Assembly: GCA_045589695.1 (NCBI GenBank)
Contig: JAZNPP010000048.1
Location: 1 to 21,414 of the forward strand
Length of the DNA: 21,414 nucleotides
Direction of reading: 5' to 3'
Source: HGM04593 sp045589695
Lineage (GTDB): Bacteria > Bacteroidota > Bacteroidia > Bacteroidales > Bacteroidaceae
Shown one piece after another: positions 8,287 to 16,900 of the stretch; position 1 is the first letter of the stretch; each line of letters opens with the position of its first letter. The position numbers and the translations under genes were made by a program. The notes beneath the pieces were generated by a model. That model was not told the origin of the DNA. It did no database searches and saw only the letters and a program-made list of their open reading frames with translations.

Positions 8287-10135
8287 ATTTTCTTAACGCC
8301 CTTATTATTCTGTCCTCTTGTACCAGAACATCTTTCATCAACATTTGGGCAGTCACTTTCTTTCCCGCACTTTCCTTGCATGCTTTATATATAGCGACAA
8401 GAGACGAAGCCTTGACAAGAGATATATTCAAATCAAAATCATCGCTACAGTCCGATACGAAGTCATCCGAGAAATCAGGAGCCACCACAAGTATTTTCGC
8501 GACCTTCAGGCCCTTGTTCTCTATAAGCGTCTTATATGAACGTATCTGACGTGATATTGAGCTGAACTTGTTATATCCGCTGTCCTTAACAGTCTTGCAC
8601 TCAATGAGAAGAACGGACGAATCGTCGATACTGACAAGAATATCAATCTTGTCCTTCTCAGTATTGATTTTCTTTCTCAGCCTCTCATTGACATCAAAGC
8701 CGATATTCTCTAAAATATACTTTGTCACCTCTTCGAACTTTACGCCGAGTTCCGTTTCCTTTACAATTATGCCGTTTGTCTTCAAGGCGTTCAGGTCACG
8801 TTTTCCTATCAGTTCAAAATTCTCGACAAACAAATTCTCGGAATCTTTATATGCAGCAAGAATATTGTCAATAATATTGCCTCGCGTCTTTATGCCTCTT
8901 TCTTGACAGAGCATAGAGAGGTGAGCTGGATCGAGAAGCTCAAGTATATCTCTCGGCATGATGTTATATTCAGTCAGGCATGCGCCGTTCATCACGCTCT
9001 CTTCCTGGAGCTGGAAGGTCTTTCTGATTATCTTATTAGCTTCCGGGACGAACTCGCCCAAATCGTGCGCAAGCCTTTCATATCCGGCTGCCGAGATGCC
9101 TAAACGTTCGTCATTATAAAGATCCTCAAAATACTCAATCAGATTTGCGACCTTATCGTCAATGGTAAGACCTTTTATCCCCGGTATTGCAAGTTTCTCT
9201 TCAATAAACTCAGCGAGAAGTCTCTTTCTCTCCGACAGCTTCGCGTCATTCTTATATATTTCATCCTTTAAAACAGATGAATACGAGACACCCGAGGCTA
9301 TTATCTCTTCTATCTTCTGCTGCAGCGACGGCTCTTTAGGGTTAATGCCGTGTTTTCTGCATATCTGGTTAATCTGCGCATCCTTCAGCTGCAGCAATGT
9401 CCTGCGGAAAAATTTGTCAGCCACCTCTTTGCCCTTGATTCGTCTTAGAAGAGAGACTATTTCATCTGCGACATAAACAGTATTCGTCTTGCGCGACAAG
9501 AATATTATGCCTTTATCCTTAAGTTCAGCTATCACTTCGTCCATTCCTAATTTCGGAATGCCAAGCACCGAATACTTAATCATAGACACCTCGTCCTGAG
9601 AAAGCCCCAATTGCCGCGCGAGCGTGTCAAGAATCGTTTGTTCGTCGGTTGATATCTTAGGGTCGAAATTCTGCTGTTCGTCGTTATGGTAGGCGACATC
9701 GAGACAGGCTTTAAAAACCTTATAATCCCTTACCCTATCCTCGCCGACAGACGGCTTATCCGACTCAAGGTCCTCCTGAAAACACCTTATAGCGTTCTTC
9801 TGCTTCTTTATCTCGTCATCATACAGCTTGGCGAACCATTCAGTCCTCATGATGCAGTTACCGTCACGAGTTATGAGTTCAAGAAGTATGTCCAATTGCG
9901 ATGTCGATTTAGTATATTCTTCACGAATGAACTTAGCGTATTTGTCCGAAACCAGATTGTAGACCTGGGCAAGCTGAACGGAATCCGCATTCTTAAGGTT
10001 GCCGTCTTTTTCGGCAAGAATTTCTTCAATCTCTTCCTTAGAGTTGCATCCGGCCGAAAGAAAACTATTAATTAATTTAATGAAAGCCCCCTTTTCCAGC
10101 GAGTTGAGTTTGTCGAGTACCTTTTCCAGTTTCAT
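8285..10135 (-). CDS. SAP-like helical protein with C-terminal PD-(D/E)XK nuclease domain
   Basis: A 616-residue soluble protein without a signal peptide. The first 440 residues are helical and charged. Two segments look like SAP-type DNA-binding motifs: about 246-282 (LLQLKDAQINQICRKHGI ... LQQKIEEII) and about 397-430 (LELLDPAHLSMLCQERGI ... IIDNILAAY). The C-terminus (about 464-560) reads as a restriction-endonuclease-like fold: FEEVTKYILENIGFDV, then KIDILVSI (Asp498) and LLIECKTVK (Glu512, Lys514), the D-x13-E-x-K pattern of a PD-(D/E)XK site, followed by a helix with Q530. The role as a DNA-binding nuclease is inferred from these motifs; I do not recognise a named family. It stands alone with its own terminator, beside Mrr-like and other defence-type genes, which favours a defence or DNA-processing role. 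Confidence 0.75.
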   Translation of the reverse strand: MKLEKVLDKLNSLEKGAFIKLINSFLSAGCNSKEEIEEILAEKDGNLKNADSVQLAQVYNLVSDKYAKFIREEYTKSTSQLDILLELITRDGNCIMRTEWFAKLYDDEIKKQKNAIRCFQEDLESDKPSVGEDRVRDYKVFKACLDVAYHNDEQQNFDPKISTDEQTILDTLARQLGLSQDEVSMIKYSVLGIPKLGMDEVIAELKDKGIIFLSRKTNTVYVADEIVSLLRRIKGKEVADKFFRRTLLQLKDAQINQICRKHGINPKEPSLQQKIEEIIASGVSYSSVLKDEIYKNDAKLSERKRLLAEFIEEKLAIPGIKGLTIDDKVANLIEYFEDLYNDERLGISAAGYERLAHDLGEFVPEANKIIRKTFQLQEESVMNGACLTEYNIMPRDILELLDPAHLSMLCQERGIKTRGNIIDNILAAYKDSENLFVENFELIGKRDLNALKTNGIIVKETELGVKFEEVTKYILENIGFDVNERLRKKINTEKDKIDILVSIDDSSVLLIECKTVKDSGYNKFSSISRQIRSYKTLIENKGLKVAKILVVAPDFSDDFVSDCSDDFDLNISLVKASSLVAIYKACKESAGKKVTAQMLMKDVLVQEDRIIRALRK

Positions 10136-10157
10136 AGCGTTAAAATTTTACAATAAG

Positions 10158-10165
10158 CAAATGTA
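10158..10165 (-). promoter_or_regulatory. Weak -7 box for the 616-residue gene
   Basis: CAAATGTA reads TACATTTG on the minus strand and matches TAnnTTTG. It lies 23 nt before the start codon. No -33 TTG is present at the usual spacing, so this is only a candidate. Confidence 0.35.
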
Positions 10166-10682
10166 AGCAATTGTTTTTAGAAATAATCTGAACTACCCAA
10201 GAAATTTGAACAGTTCGACACATCAACGCCTCCCAGGCCGTTTTCTTGCGTATTATCACTTGCGCTGCCAATATTCGTCGAAGGCAAGTCGCCCAACAAT
10301 ATGTAAGCAAGTGAATTTAAATACATTTTCGCCTTGCACATCCATTTTGGAATGGCAAATTCAGCGCAAACCGAGCGAAACACCAAACTTGTTTGAATAT
10401 TTCCGAGGCGCCGTCTATGTTGCGCCGCAGGCGACTAAAAGTAAGTGTAATTTCCTGAATATCAAAGCTACGAGTAAGCGAGTGTATAAAAGTTTTAACT
10501 TTTATACAAAGTGAGCGGAAGCAGGTTCGTGAAACAAAGCCCGAGGTACAAAACTGCCAATAAGTGAACGGAAAGAAAGTTCACTTGCTTGCCTGAACGA
10601 AGGCAATTTATCTAAAAACTTGCAAAAAATCGCATTTTTCACCCCAAAAAGGTACAAAAGGAATACTGTGCTGGGATGAAAT
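10166..10682. repeat. Structured intergenic repeat region
   Basis: About 500 nt without a credible gene, but rich in hairpins. A 12-bp arm pair (10483-10494 and 10497-10508, TGTATAAAAGTT and its complement, 2-nt loop) is nearly a perfect palindrome. AAGTGAAC/GTTCACTT (10562-10569, 10579-10586) and TTGCCT/AGGCAA (10589-10594, 10601-10606) follow in close succession. The base composition is mixed, unlike the A+T-rich gene to its right. It looks like one of the dispersed intergenic repeats of Bacteroidota genomes; other copies cannot be checked here. Confidence 0.5.
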
Positions 10683-11606
10683 TTAATCCTTTGTTACAGT
10701 TCCATCTTCTTCAAATTTATATTTTTTAAGTTTTTCTTCCGTCAATAATACATCAGTCTTATGATCAACTGAACGAATTAACAAACATGGGCTTTCGTTG
10801 CATTCAATTACAAAATCCTCTTTATCTGTTATAATAGGGATATTATATTCAATTCTATCTAATTCGTAAAGTTTACCATTAGGAAGTAATATATATAAAT
10901 TTTTCAACTCCCATACTCCATTTATTTCAGAAGAGACTTTATGTAGTTGTATTTCTTTTGATACACTTTTGGTTAATTCAAGTAGAGTAAGTTTTATATT
11001 GCCATTTTTATCATAAAAATTATCGAATTGCATATTAATAGGAATTCCCAATAGTCCATCTAGTTCTAATGCTTTATATGCATCTTTTGAAAAAAACGGA
11101 ATATATTTGCAATTATTGAAATCTGGAGCAACGACGTTCATTTGAATGCATATCTTTTTAACTCTACCTTTCTCGTCTTCCTTCGTGGATGGTCGTATCT
11201 CATATAATTCAATAGGTTTAGCATTGGGCATTTTTATTGTTGCTTCTGCATATTGTTTTGCAGGTTTAGTATAATCCGTAGCAGATGCAAAAACCCCTTT
11301 TGATATATTCTCCATATCTAATAATGCTCCTGACAGTTTCTGCAAATCCTCTCTGCCAACTTTGCTACCTCTAATAGAGTAATCTTTTGCTTCAATCATT
11401 TTTTGTCCTTCATTTGTAGCAACTAGTCCATCGAGTTGATAAACACTATTACTATATGTTCCTTTTATGTGCTGGTCTACCCATGCCTCATGGGCACAGA
11501 TTTCATTATATGCTATCGTTGCTAAACGCTCTAATGCAGCACCAGACTTTGATGGATATTTTCCAAACAGTTGGTAATACAACTCATCAGAAGGTGATTT
11601 TTCCAT
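10683..11606 (-). CDS. Mrr-like restriction endonuclease-fold protein
   Basis: A 307-residue protein. Residues about 20-135 carry an Mrr-type catalytic fold: a first helix with Glu26 (SGAALERLATIAYNEI), then YQLDGLVA (Asp59) and MIEAKDYS (Glu72, Lys74), giving D-x12-E-x-K, then a helix with Gln89 (REDLQKLSGAL) and FASATDYTKPAKQYA. This is the PD-(D/E)XK signature of Mrr_cat nucleases, which often cut modified DNA. The C-terminal 170 residues are beta-rich and I do not recognise them; they may recognise the target or partner. No methyltransferase is adjacent, which fits a modification-dependent or solitary nuclease. The gene is markedly A+T-rich compared with the left part of the window, a sign of transfer. 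The exact target is unknown. Confidence 0.75.
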   Translation of the reverse strand: MEKSPSDELYYQLFGKYPSKSGAALERLATIAYNEICAHEAWVDQHIKGTYSNSVYQLDGLVATNEGQKMIEAKDYSIRGSKVGREDLQKLSGALLDMENISKGVFASATDYTKPAKQYAEATIKMPNAKPIELYEIRPSTKEDEKGRVKKICIQMNVVAPDFNNCKYIPFFSKDAYKALELDGLLGIPINMQFDNFYDKNGNIKLTLLELTKSVSKEIQLHKVSSEINGVWELKNLYILLPNGKLYELDRIEYNIPIITDKEDFVIECNESPCLLIRSVDHKTDVLLTEEKLKKYKFEEDGTVTKD

Positions 11607-11642
11607 ATTAATATAGTTTTTTTATTTATTGAAAATTCTAAA

Positions 11643-11668
11643 ATGCCCAGTTTTTAACTAGTAGGCAT
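11643..11668 (-). terminator. Weak hairpin after the short Fic-N-like ORF
   Basis: ATGCC (11643-11647) pairs with GGCAT (11664-11668), with an inner AGTT/AACT pair (11649-11652, 11656-11659) and a 3-nt loop. On the minus strand it is followed by TTTAGAATTTTC. It could be a weak terminator between the broken ORF and the Mrr-like gene. Confidence 0.25.
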
Positions 11669-11708
11669 AAATCGGGTCTTGAAATGAGATCTCTTCAGCC
11701 TTGTTATT

Positions 11709-12027
11709 CTAATATGTCATTCTATTTATACATCCCAGGTCGTCTGAGTTTATTTCTTCTTTGATTTGTTTACTCATTTCTGAGTTGGGTATGACAATCT
11801 CATAAGTTGAACTATTAAGTTTTCTATACTTGTATTGCTCATTGAGTCTTTGAGTAACTTCCTCCATAGTAATCTTACCCTCAATTTGTTGTTGAGCAAG
11901 TTGAATCAAAAATTCAGACACGCTAAGCCCATCTACATTCTGCAAACCTATTGCTGCGCCCCAATTATTCGCCCTGTCTCTAACATCCTTATCAGGATGA
12001 TTCTTATATTCCTCAAAATAAACCCAT
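11709..12027 (-). pseudogene. Fic-N/VbhA-antitoxin-like short gene, frameshifted
   Basis: An open frame from 12011 to 11709 reads EEYKNHPDKDVRDRANNWG, then AAIGLQNVDGLSVSEFLIQL and AQQQIEGKITMEEVTQRLNE. From memory this closely resembles the antitoxin-like helical N-terminus found on Bacteroidota Fic proteins (AIGLQ-x-VDGL ... IEG-x-I-x-x-x-E). The only in-frame start is a TTG at 11945, which would cut away half of the conserved part. An ATG at 12027 opens MGLF then stops; removing one T of the TTTT run (12015-12018 on the plus strand) joins it to the long frame and gives a 105-residue protein. The likely reading is a single-base frameshift in a homopolymer, or a sequencing error. The C-terminus (about 35 residues after QYKYRK) shows no Fic catalytic part, so it was either a stand-alone antitoxin or a truncated Fic gene. 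Confidence 0.5.
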
Positions 12028-12223
12028 AATTTTTCTTATAAAGTTACGAAAAATATGGGAAATAGCCAAGATGTGTAATGACTAAAACTATAATCAATAA
12101 CCTGTAAAGTACATTTTCTCACCTCTTTATACCTCCATTTGGCAAATTTTCCGTAATTTTGCGAAGATTAGGTTATCTCTACCTAGAGATTAATTAATAA
12201 TCACGATTATTTAAGATAGGCTG
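12028..12223. other. Intergenic gap with a possible plus-strand -7 box
   Basis: TAATTTTG at 12154-12161 matches the -7 box but has no TTG at the usual distance. A short inverted repeat ATCTCT/AGAGAT (4-nt loop, about 12175-12190) follows. No gene is seen. Confidence 0.35.
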
Positions 12224-12567
12224 ATGGATAAGATTTTAAAATTTATAGCAAATATATCTCTGATTCGGCAGTCACTTGTCAATCTTAGTACAGAAAGAAA
12301 ACCATTTGTCTATATATACTCCTTGAAGAATCGTACAAGGTCTTTGAGGAGTTCGAAACAACTCTCTCGCAGTTCATCGCGGAACTCGCAACGGGCGATG
12401 ATGATGCTCCAGTCGGGGTACTACTCCATCAGGCAACGAATCTCAAAGCGCCAAATCATTACCAACAACATTCAACCATAGCACTCGCTATTTGTGTGTC
12501 AATCAGATACGGAATAATCGATTATCCCCAGCAAAGATCATATTCTGGAAAATGTGAAAAGATATAA
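12224..12567 (+). pseudogene. Decayed gene fragment, two frames
   Basis: An ATG at 12224 opens MDKILKFIANISLIRQSLVN and runs to about 12325, after which that frame becomes an unlikely serine/arginine-rich string. From about 12315 a second frame reads like real protein: EESYKVFEEFETTLSQFIAE, GDDDAPVGVLLHQATNLKAP, ending at TAA 12565-12567. It has no start codon and a stop lies upstream. The simplest reading is one gene broken by a frameshift near 12320. I do not recognise the family. It lies between the broken Fic-N-like gene and the intact Fic gene. Confidence 0.4.
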
Positions 12568-12703
12568 TATTTGAACAGAAAAGGAAGAAAGACTTTTTTC
12601 GTTCAAAATATTGCTATCGGGTATCATCTAGTTGTTTATTCTCACTCCTTGAGTGACATTTTTAATCTTTTGAGCAGAAATCATCGCAGTAAACAACGAA
12701 AAA

Positions 12704-12721
12704 GGTTGTATCAATACAACC
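12704..12721. promoter_or_regulatory. Perfect palindrome in the fic promoter (operator candidate)
   Basis: GGTTGTAT-CA-ATACAACC has perfect 8-bp arms and a 2-nt centre. It ends 17 nt before the -7 box of the Fic gene, in the place of the -33 element, so a bound dimer would block the promoter. The winged-helix domain at the C-terminus of the Fic protein is a natural candidate for the ligand. Confidence 0.55.
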
Positions 12722-12738
12722 ATATTGAGAACATTTTA

Positions 12739-12746
12739 TATATTTG
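12739..12746 (+). promoter_or_regulatory. -7 box of the fic promoter
   Basis: TATATTTG is a perfect TAnnTTTG, 28 nt before the ATG at 12775. The usual TTG is not at the standard spacing; the palindrome lies there instead, as in a regulated promoter. Confidence 0.5.
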
Positions 12747-12774
12747 CACTGTGTGATACTAAATAAGGTACTAT

Positions 12775-13842
12775 ATGAAATATCTTAATATTAAGAAGGC
12801 TTTAACTGCATGGCAAGAGTTGCAACCACTGTCCGAAAAGGATAGGGAGCGACTGAGCCGTCGTTTTACAGTGGATTTCAACTATAATAGTAACCATATA
12901 GAAGGTAATACACTGACCTATGGTCAGACAGAGATATTGTTGCTCTTCGGCAAGGTAATCGGAGAAGCAAGTGTGCGCGATGTGCAAGAGATGGCAGCCA
13001 GCAATGTGGGACTCCGCATGATGACCGAAGAGGCCAAAGTAAAAGAAACTCCATTGACGCAGAACTTTATCCGAACATTGCACAAGACCCTATTGCGTGA
13101 AGATTATACGGTTTATCGCAATCTGCCAGGAGGCGCGCAGACAAGCTATGTAATACATGCAGGTCAGTACAAAACACGCCCTAACAGCGTGATTACCCGT
13201 TATGGTGATAGGTTTGAATACGCTTCGCCAGAGGAGACTCCGAGCCTGATGGCAGACTTGGTCGATTGGTATAACAAGGCGGAGCAAGAGGGAAAACTTA
13301 CGCCGGTGGAGTTGGCTGCGTTGTTCCACTACCGCTATATTCGTATTCATCCCTTTGAAGATGGTAATGGTCGTATTGCCCGACTGATGGTAAACTTTAT
13401 CCTTACTCGCCATGATTACCCGATGATTGTAGTTCGTAGTCGAAAGAAGAGTGAGTATCTTGAAGCTTTGCATAAAGCAGATCTCGAAGTCGGTCCTGTT
13501 CCAAGCGATGGCGCTCATGCTGATATCAAGGAAATTCGTCCGTTCCTGAAATACTTCAATGAGCTGGTAGCTACTGAGGTTTATAACGATGTGCTGTTTG
13601 TGAGCGAAAAGAATGAAAATGTGTGGTGGTATGATGGTGAGCGAATTGCATTCCGCACCCCGAGCTATACAAAAATCCTTAACGCTATGCGCACCGAGCC
13701 AACACTCACTTTGGCTGACATGCGTGAGATTACAGGTATCAGCATCGCCGCCATTCAGAAACTGCTTGACCAACTCATTCAAAAGAAATATGTCGAGCGT
13801 GGCGAAAGAGATGGCAGCTGGAGAGTGTTTATGGTGCAGTGA
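12775..13842 (+). CDS. Fic-domain protein (AMP-transferase type) with winged helix
   Basis: A 355-residue cytosolic Fic protein. The inhibitory helix motif S/T-x-x-x-E-G/N is present near the N-terminus as SNHIEGN (39-45), which makes it a class II, self-inhibited enzyme. The catalytic loop is complete: HPFEDGNGR (192-200), with His192 as the base and Asp197/Asn199/Arg200 for the ATP phosphates and metal. A flap-like stretch lies near SYVIHAGQYKTRP (124-136). Residues about 296-352 form a winged helix (MRTEPTLTLADMREITGIS ... LIQKKYVERGERDGSW), typical of Fic proteins that bind DNA or their own promoter. Fic enzymes transfer AMP from ATP to protein hydroxyls. A regulated promoter with an 18-bp palindrome lies upstream, and the NACHT gene starts 67 bp downstream, so the two may form one unit. 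The target is unknown. Confidence 0.93.
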   Translation: MKYLNIKKALTAWQELQPLSEKDRERLSRRFTVDFNYNSNHIEGNTLTYGQTEILLLFGKVIGEASVRDVQEMAASNVGLRMMTEEAKVKETPLTQNFIRTLHKTLLREDYTVYRNLPGGAQTSYVIHAGQYKTRPNSVITRYGDRFEYASPEETPSLMADLVDWYNKAEQEGKLTPVELAALFHYRYIRIHPFEDGNGRIARLMVNFILTRHDYPMIVVRSRKKSEYLEALHKADLEVGPVPSDGAHADIKEIRPFLKYFNELVATEVYNDVLFVSEKNENVWWYDGERIAFRTPSYTKILNAMRTEPTLTLADMREITGISIAAIQKLLDQLIQKKYVERGERDGSWRVFMVQ

Positions 13843-13909
13843 ATGTTTCGTGATATAAACTGTCTAAAACGAATTGTGTCGGAACTTTACATAAGTTAAT
13901 TATAAATAA

Positions 13910-16900
13910 ATGGGATATTTAACAGTAATAATCATACTATTGGGAATGTTCCTAATCTATCGTTTCAGTGATAGAATAGAAAAGAATATGCCTTGGTTAT
14001 GGAAGAATGTTGCCCAGCCAATATTCAACTATTTCTTTGTCATCTCCGTAAGGAAGGTAACAATTGCGTATTTTACTACAATGGCTGGTATATGTGTAGC
14101 TTTTCCCGCTATACAATTTGTGATAGACAAGGATCATAATATCGAAGCGGCTATTACTTTTAATGGTTCTAACTTTGATTGGGCCGCTGTTATTATAGCT
14201 GCGCTTTTAACAATAGGTTATGCACTTTATATTTTCTTTGAAGCCCATCACAACAAACAGAACGAAATGGATTGGACAAAGTATGGCAATGTAATGGTGC
14301 AACAGTATGGCGATAAATCCATTTATGTAGAAAAGAATGAGGGGCAGATATTTGTGGGTAATGCTTACATTGAGGAGTCCTTCTCTGCTTTCAGTAAAGG
14401 GTCATATGAACTGAAAGAATACACACCTACCATTCATCCGGCAATTCATAGGGATGAGGTGGACCAAATAAAAGATTGGATTGAAAAGAAGGCCTCTGAT
14501 GACCGTTCCTCCAGACTGGCACTATTGTATGGAAAAGCCGGTATAGGCAAATCGATTGTAATGCACGATTTATTGGAAGAGCTTCAGTCCAACCAAGATT
14601 ATCTTGTGCTGGGACTGAAGTCTGACCAAGTAGAGTTTGTGGATACTGAAGTTCTTAGACAAAGTATTCATCTAGCCAAGCCAATAGAAACTGTCGTTGA
14701 AGAAATTGCGCGGAAATACAAGCGCGTAATTCTACTGATAGATCAGATTGATGCATTATCATTGTCGCTCTCTTCAAACCGTACACCGTTACGTTCACTA
14801 TTGAAATTGATAGGACAGATACAACATATATCGAACGTAAGAGTTGTGATCTCTTGCAGGCCATACGACTTGGAATATGATCCGTTGTTGGATAACTTGC
14901 GTATCAAAAATAAATGGGAACTGAAAGAATTCACCAATGATCAAGTAAAAAGAATTCTCAGCGAGAATGGGTGTGTGGAGAATATGAGTGATAATTTGTT
15001 GCGGTTCCTGGGAAATCCGCTACATCTTTATTTGTTCTTAAAGATTAAACCCGAGGAACAACTGACAGACCCATTATCGACGGATTTGCTCTACCATCAG
15101 TTATGGAGGAAGTATGTGCTGGATGACAGTATAAGAAAGGTGAATAAAGAACGACTACTGGCTTTATTCGACAAACTTGTCACAACGATGTATAAGCGCC
15201 AAGAACTATCTGTACATATCAGAGAGTTTGAGACGGGGTTCAGTGCGGAATTACAATACTTGTTTACAAATGAGTTATTGTTAAAGACTAAGAGCAACCA
15301 GATACAGTTCTTTCATCAAACATTATTTGATTATGTATATGCACGTAGGTTCACAGAACAAGGACGTGATTTACTGAAAGAGCTTAGAGGGCAACACCAA
15401 GGTCTGTTCTCTAGAGCTGCTGTGAAGAGTATTTTAACATTCCTAAGAGTTCAGAACCACATAGAGTATATTCATGTTATTGATCAATTGCTATATGCAA
15501 AAGATAATGATGGAAAGGAACAATATCGATATCATCTGAAATCGCTGGCATTGAGCAATATGGCGTATTTCGAAACACCTTTAGAACAAGAAAAGAATCT
15601 TATCTCAAGAAAGATATTTAAGGATAAGGTATATATGGATGTGCTGTTCGAGTCAGTATATATGCCTAATTGGTTTGATACTATTTGGGAAATCATAGAA
15701 TGCAAAGGCGGATGGAAAGCCTTAAGCCAAGGCTACAAAGAGAAAGCAATGCTAATGTGTGAAAGGACTCTTAGGCGACATGCAAATGTGGTGCTGGATA
15801 AGTTAGACGCCACACTTGATTTTGGGGATGAAGAAGACTGCAAGTATCTGAGTCACATATTCCAATATTATAATTTAGACTGCGGAAGTGATAAACTGAT
15901 TACGTTCTATAATAAGCTTGTAAAGAACAGACTACCGCTGGAACATATACACCTTCTACAGAATATTATGAAAGGGAATCCTGACTTTGTATGTCAGGAA
16001 TTGATAAAAAATATAAGGCTGCAGTTACAGGAAAATGATACCAAATATATTCACAGGATTGTAACCAACCATGAGGAAGAACATTTATACGAAGAATTGC
16101 TTAAGCATCACCACGACAAAGGTATTCAGCTCTTGGTGGATATTTTAACGATTGTTTATGATAATACTAAATTTAAACTTGAGGGTGGTGAGATTTATTG
16201 TTCGACTGAGTTCTTCAGCTTCCAGCGAACCATTACTGAACATTTCGCATCAAACTTTATAGAGGATGCCACAAACATCCTTATAGACAATTTATTGAAG
16301 GATGTGGATAGCAAGAAGGTAAGACAACACTTATCAGAATTCAGTCAAAGCAATCATGAAGGTTTTGTATTTATAGCCTTGTATGTTTATACTGAGAATC
16401 CCGAAAAGTTCAAGGATGACATCTTTGATATTATTGTTAAACGTTCAGTTTTAGCGAATGCACCAGGTTGGGTGGAGTATCAGGCGGTTGAAGCTTTGAA
16501 AGTAGCGTATCCTCTTTGGGCTGATGAGAAAAAGAAAGCCGTAATTAGCCATATATTAGCCATTGATGACAAGGGGGAACATATCCTGTTCAAGGATGCC
16601 GTACAGAAGAGGCTGAAATGGGGACATCCTTTACTAGATATTGATTTACATAAAGGTAGAGCTTTTTATTCAATACCCAAAGAGGAACTGAGAAGGTTAT
16701 CATGGACGGCTTATCAAGAAAAGCAAAGAATAGAACGAAAATTCAAAGAAGCACGTCTAAAAAACGAAAGGCCATCCAGAATGTCTATACATACGGGATG
16801 GACATCATTACATGAAGACAAGGGAATGAAAATGAGCCCAAAGACTTGGCACAAGTCTTTGTTGGCTTATACGAATGACCCGATGGACTGGAACAAACCT

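Noticed and set aside
12224..12481. 85-residue plus-strand frame as an intact gene
   Set aside because: Its second half is a serine/arginine-rich string while another frame over the same DNA reads as normal protein; treated as a frameshifted fragment.
12571..12756. 61-residue plus-strand frame with an alternative start
   Set aside because: It runs through the fic promoter and operator palindrome and has no protein-like features.
13090..13782. 230-residue minus-strand frame opposite the Fic gene
   Set aside because: A shadow; the plus strand encodes a complete Fic protein with catalytic motif.
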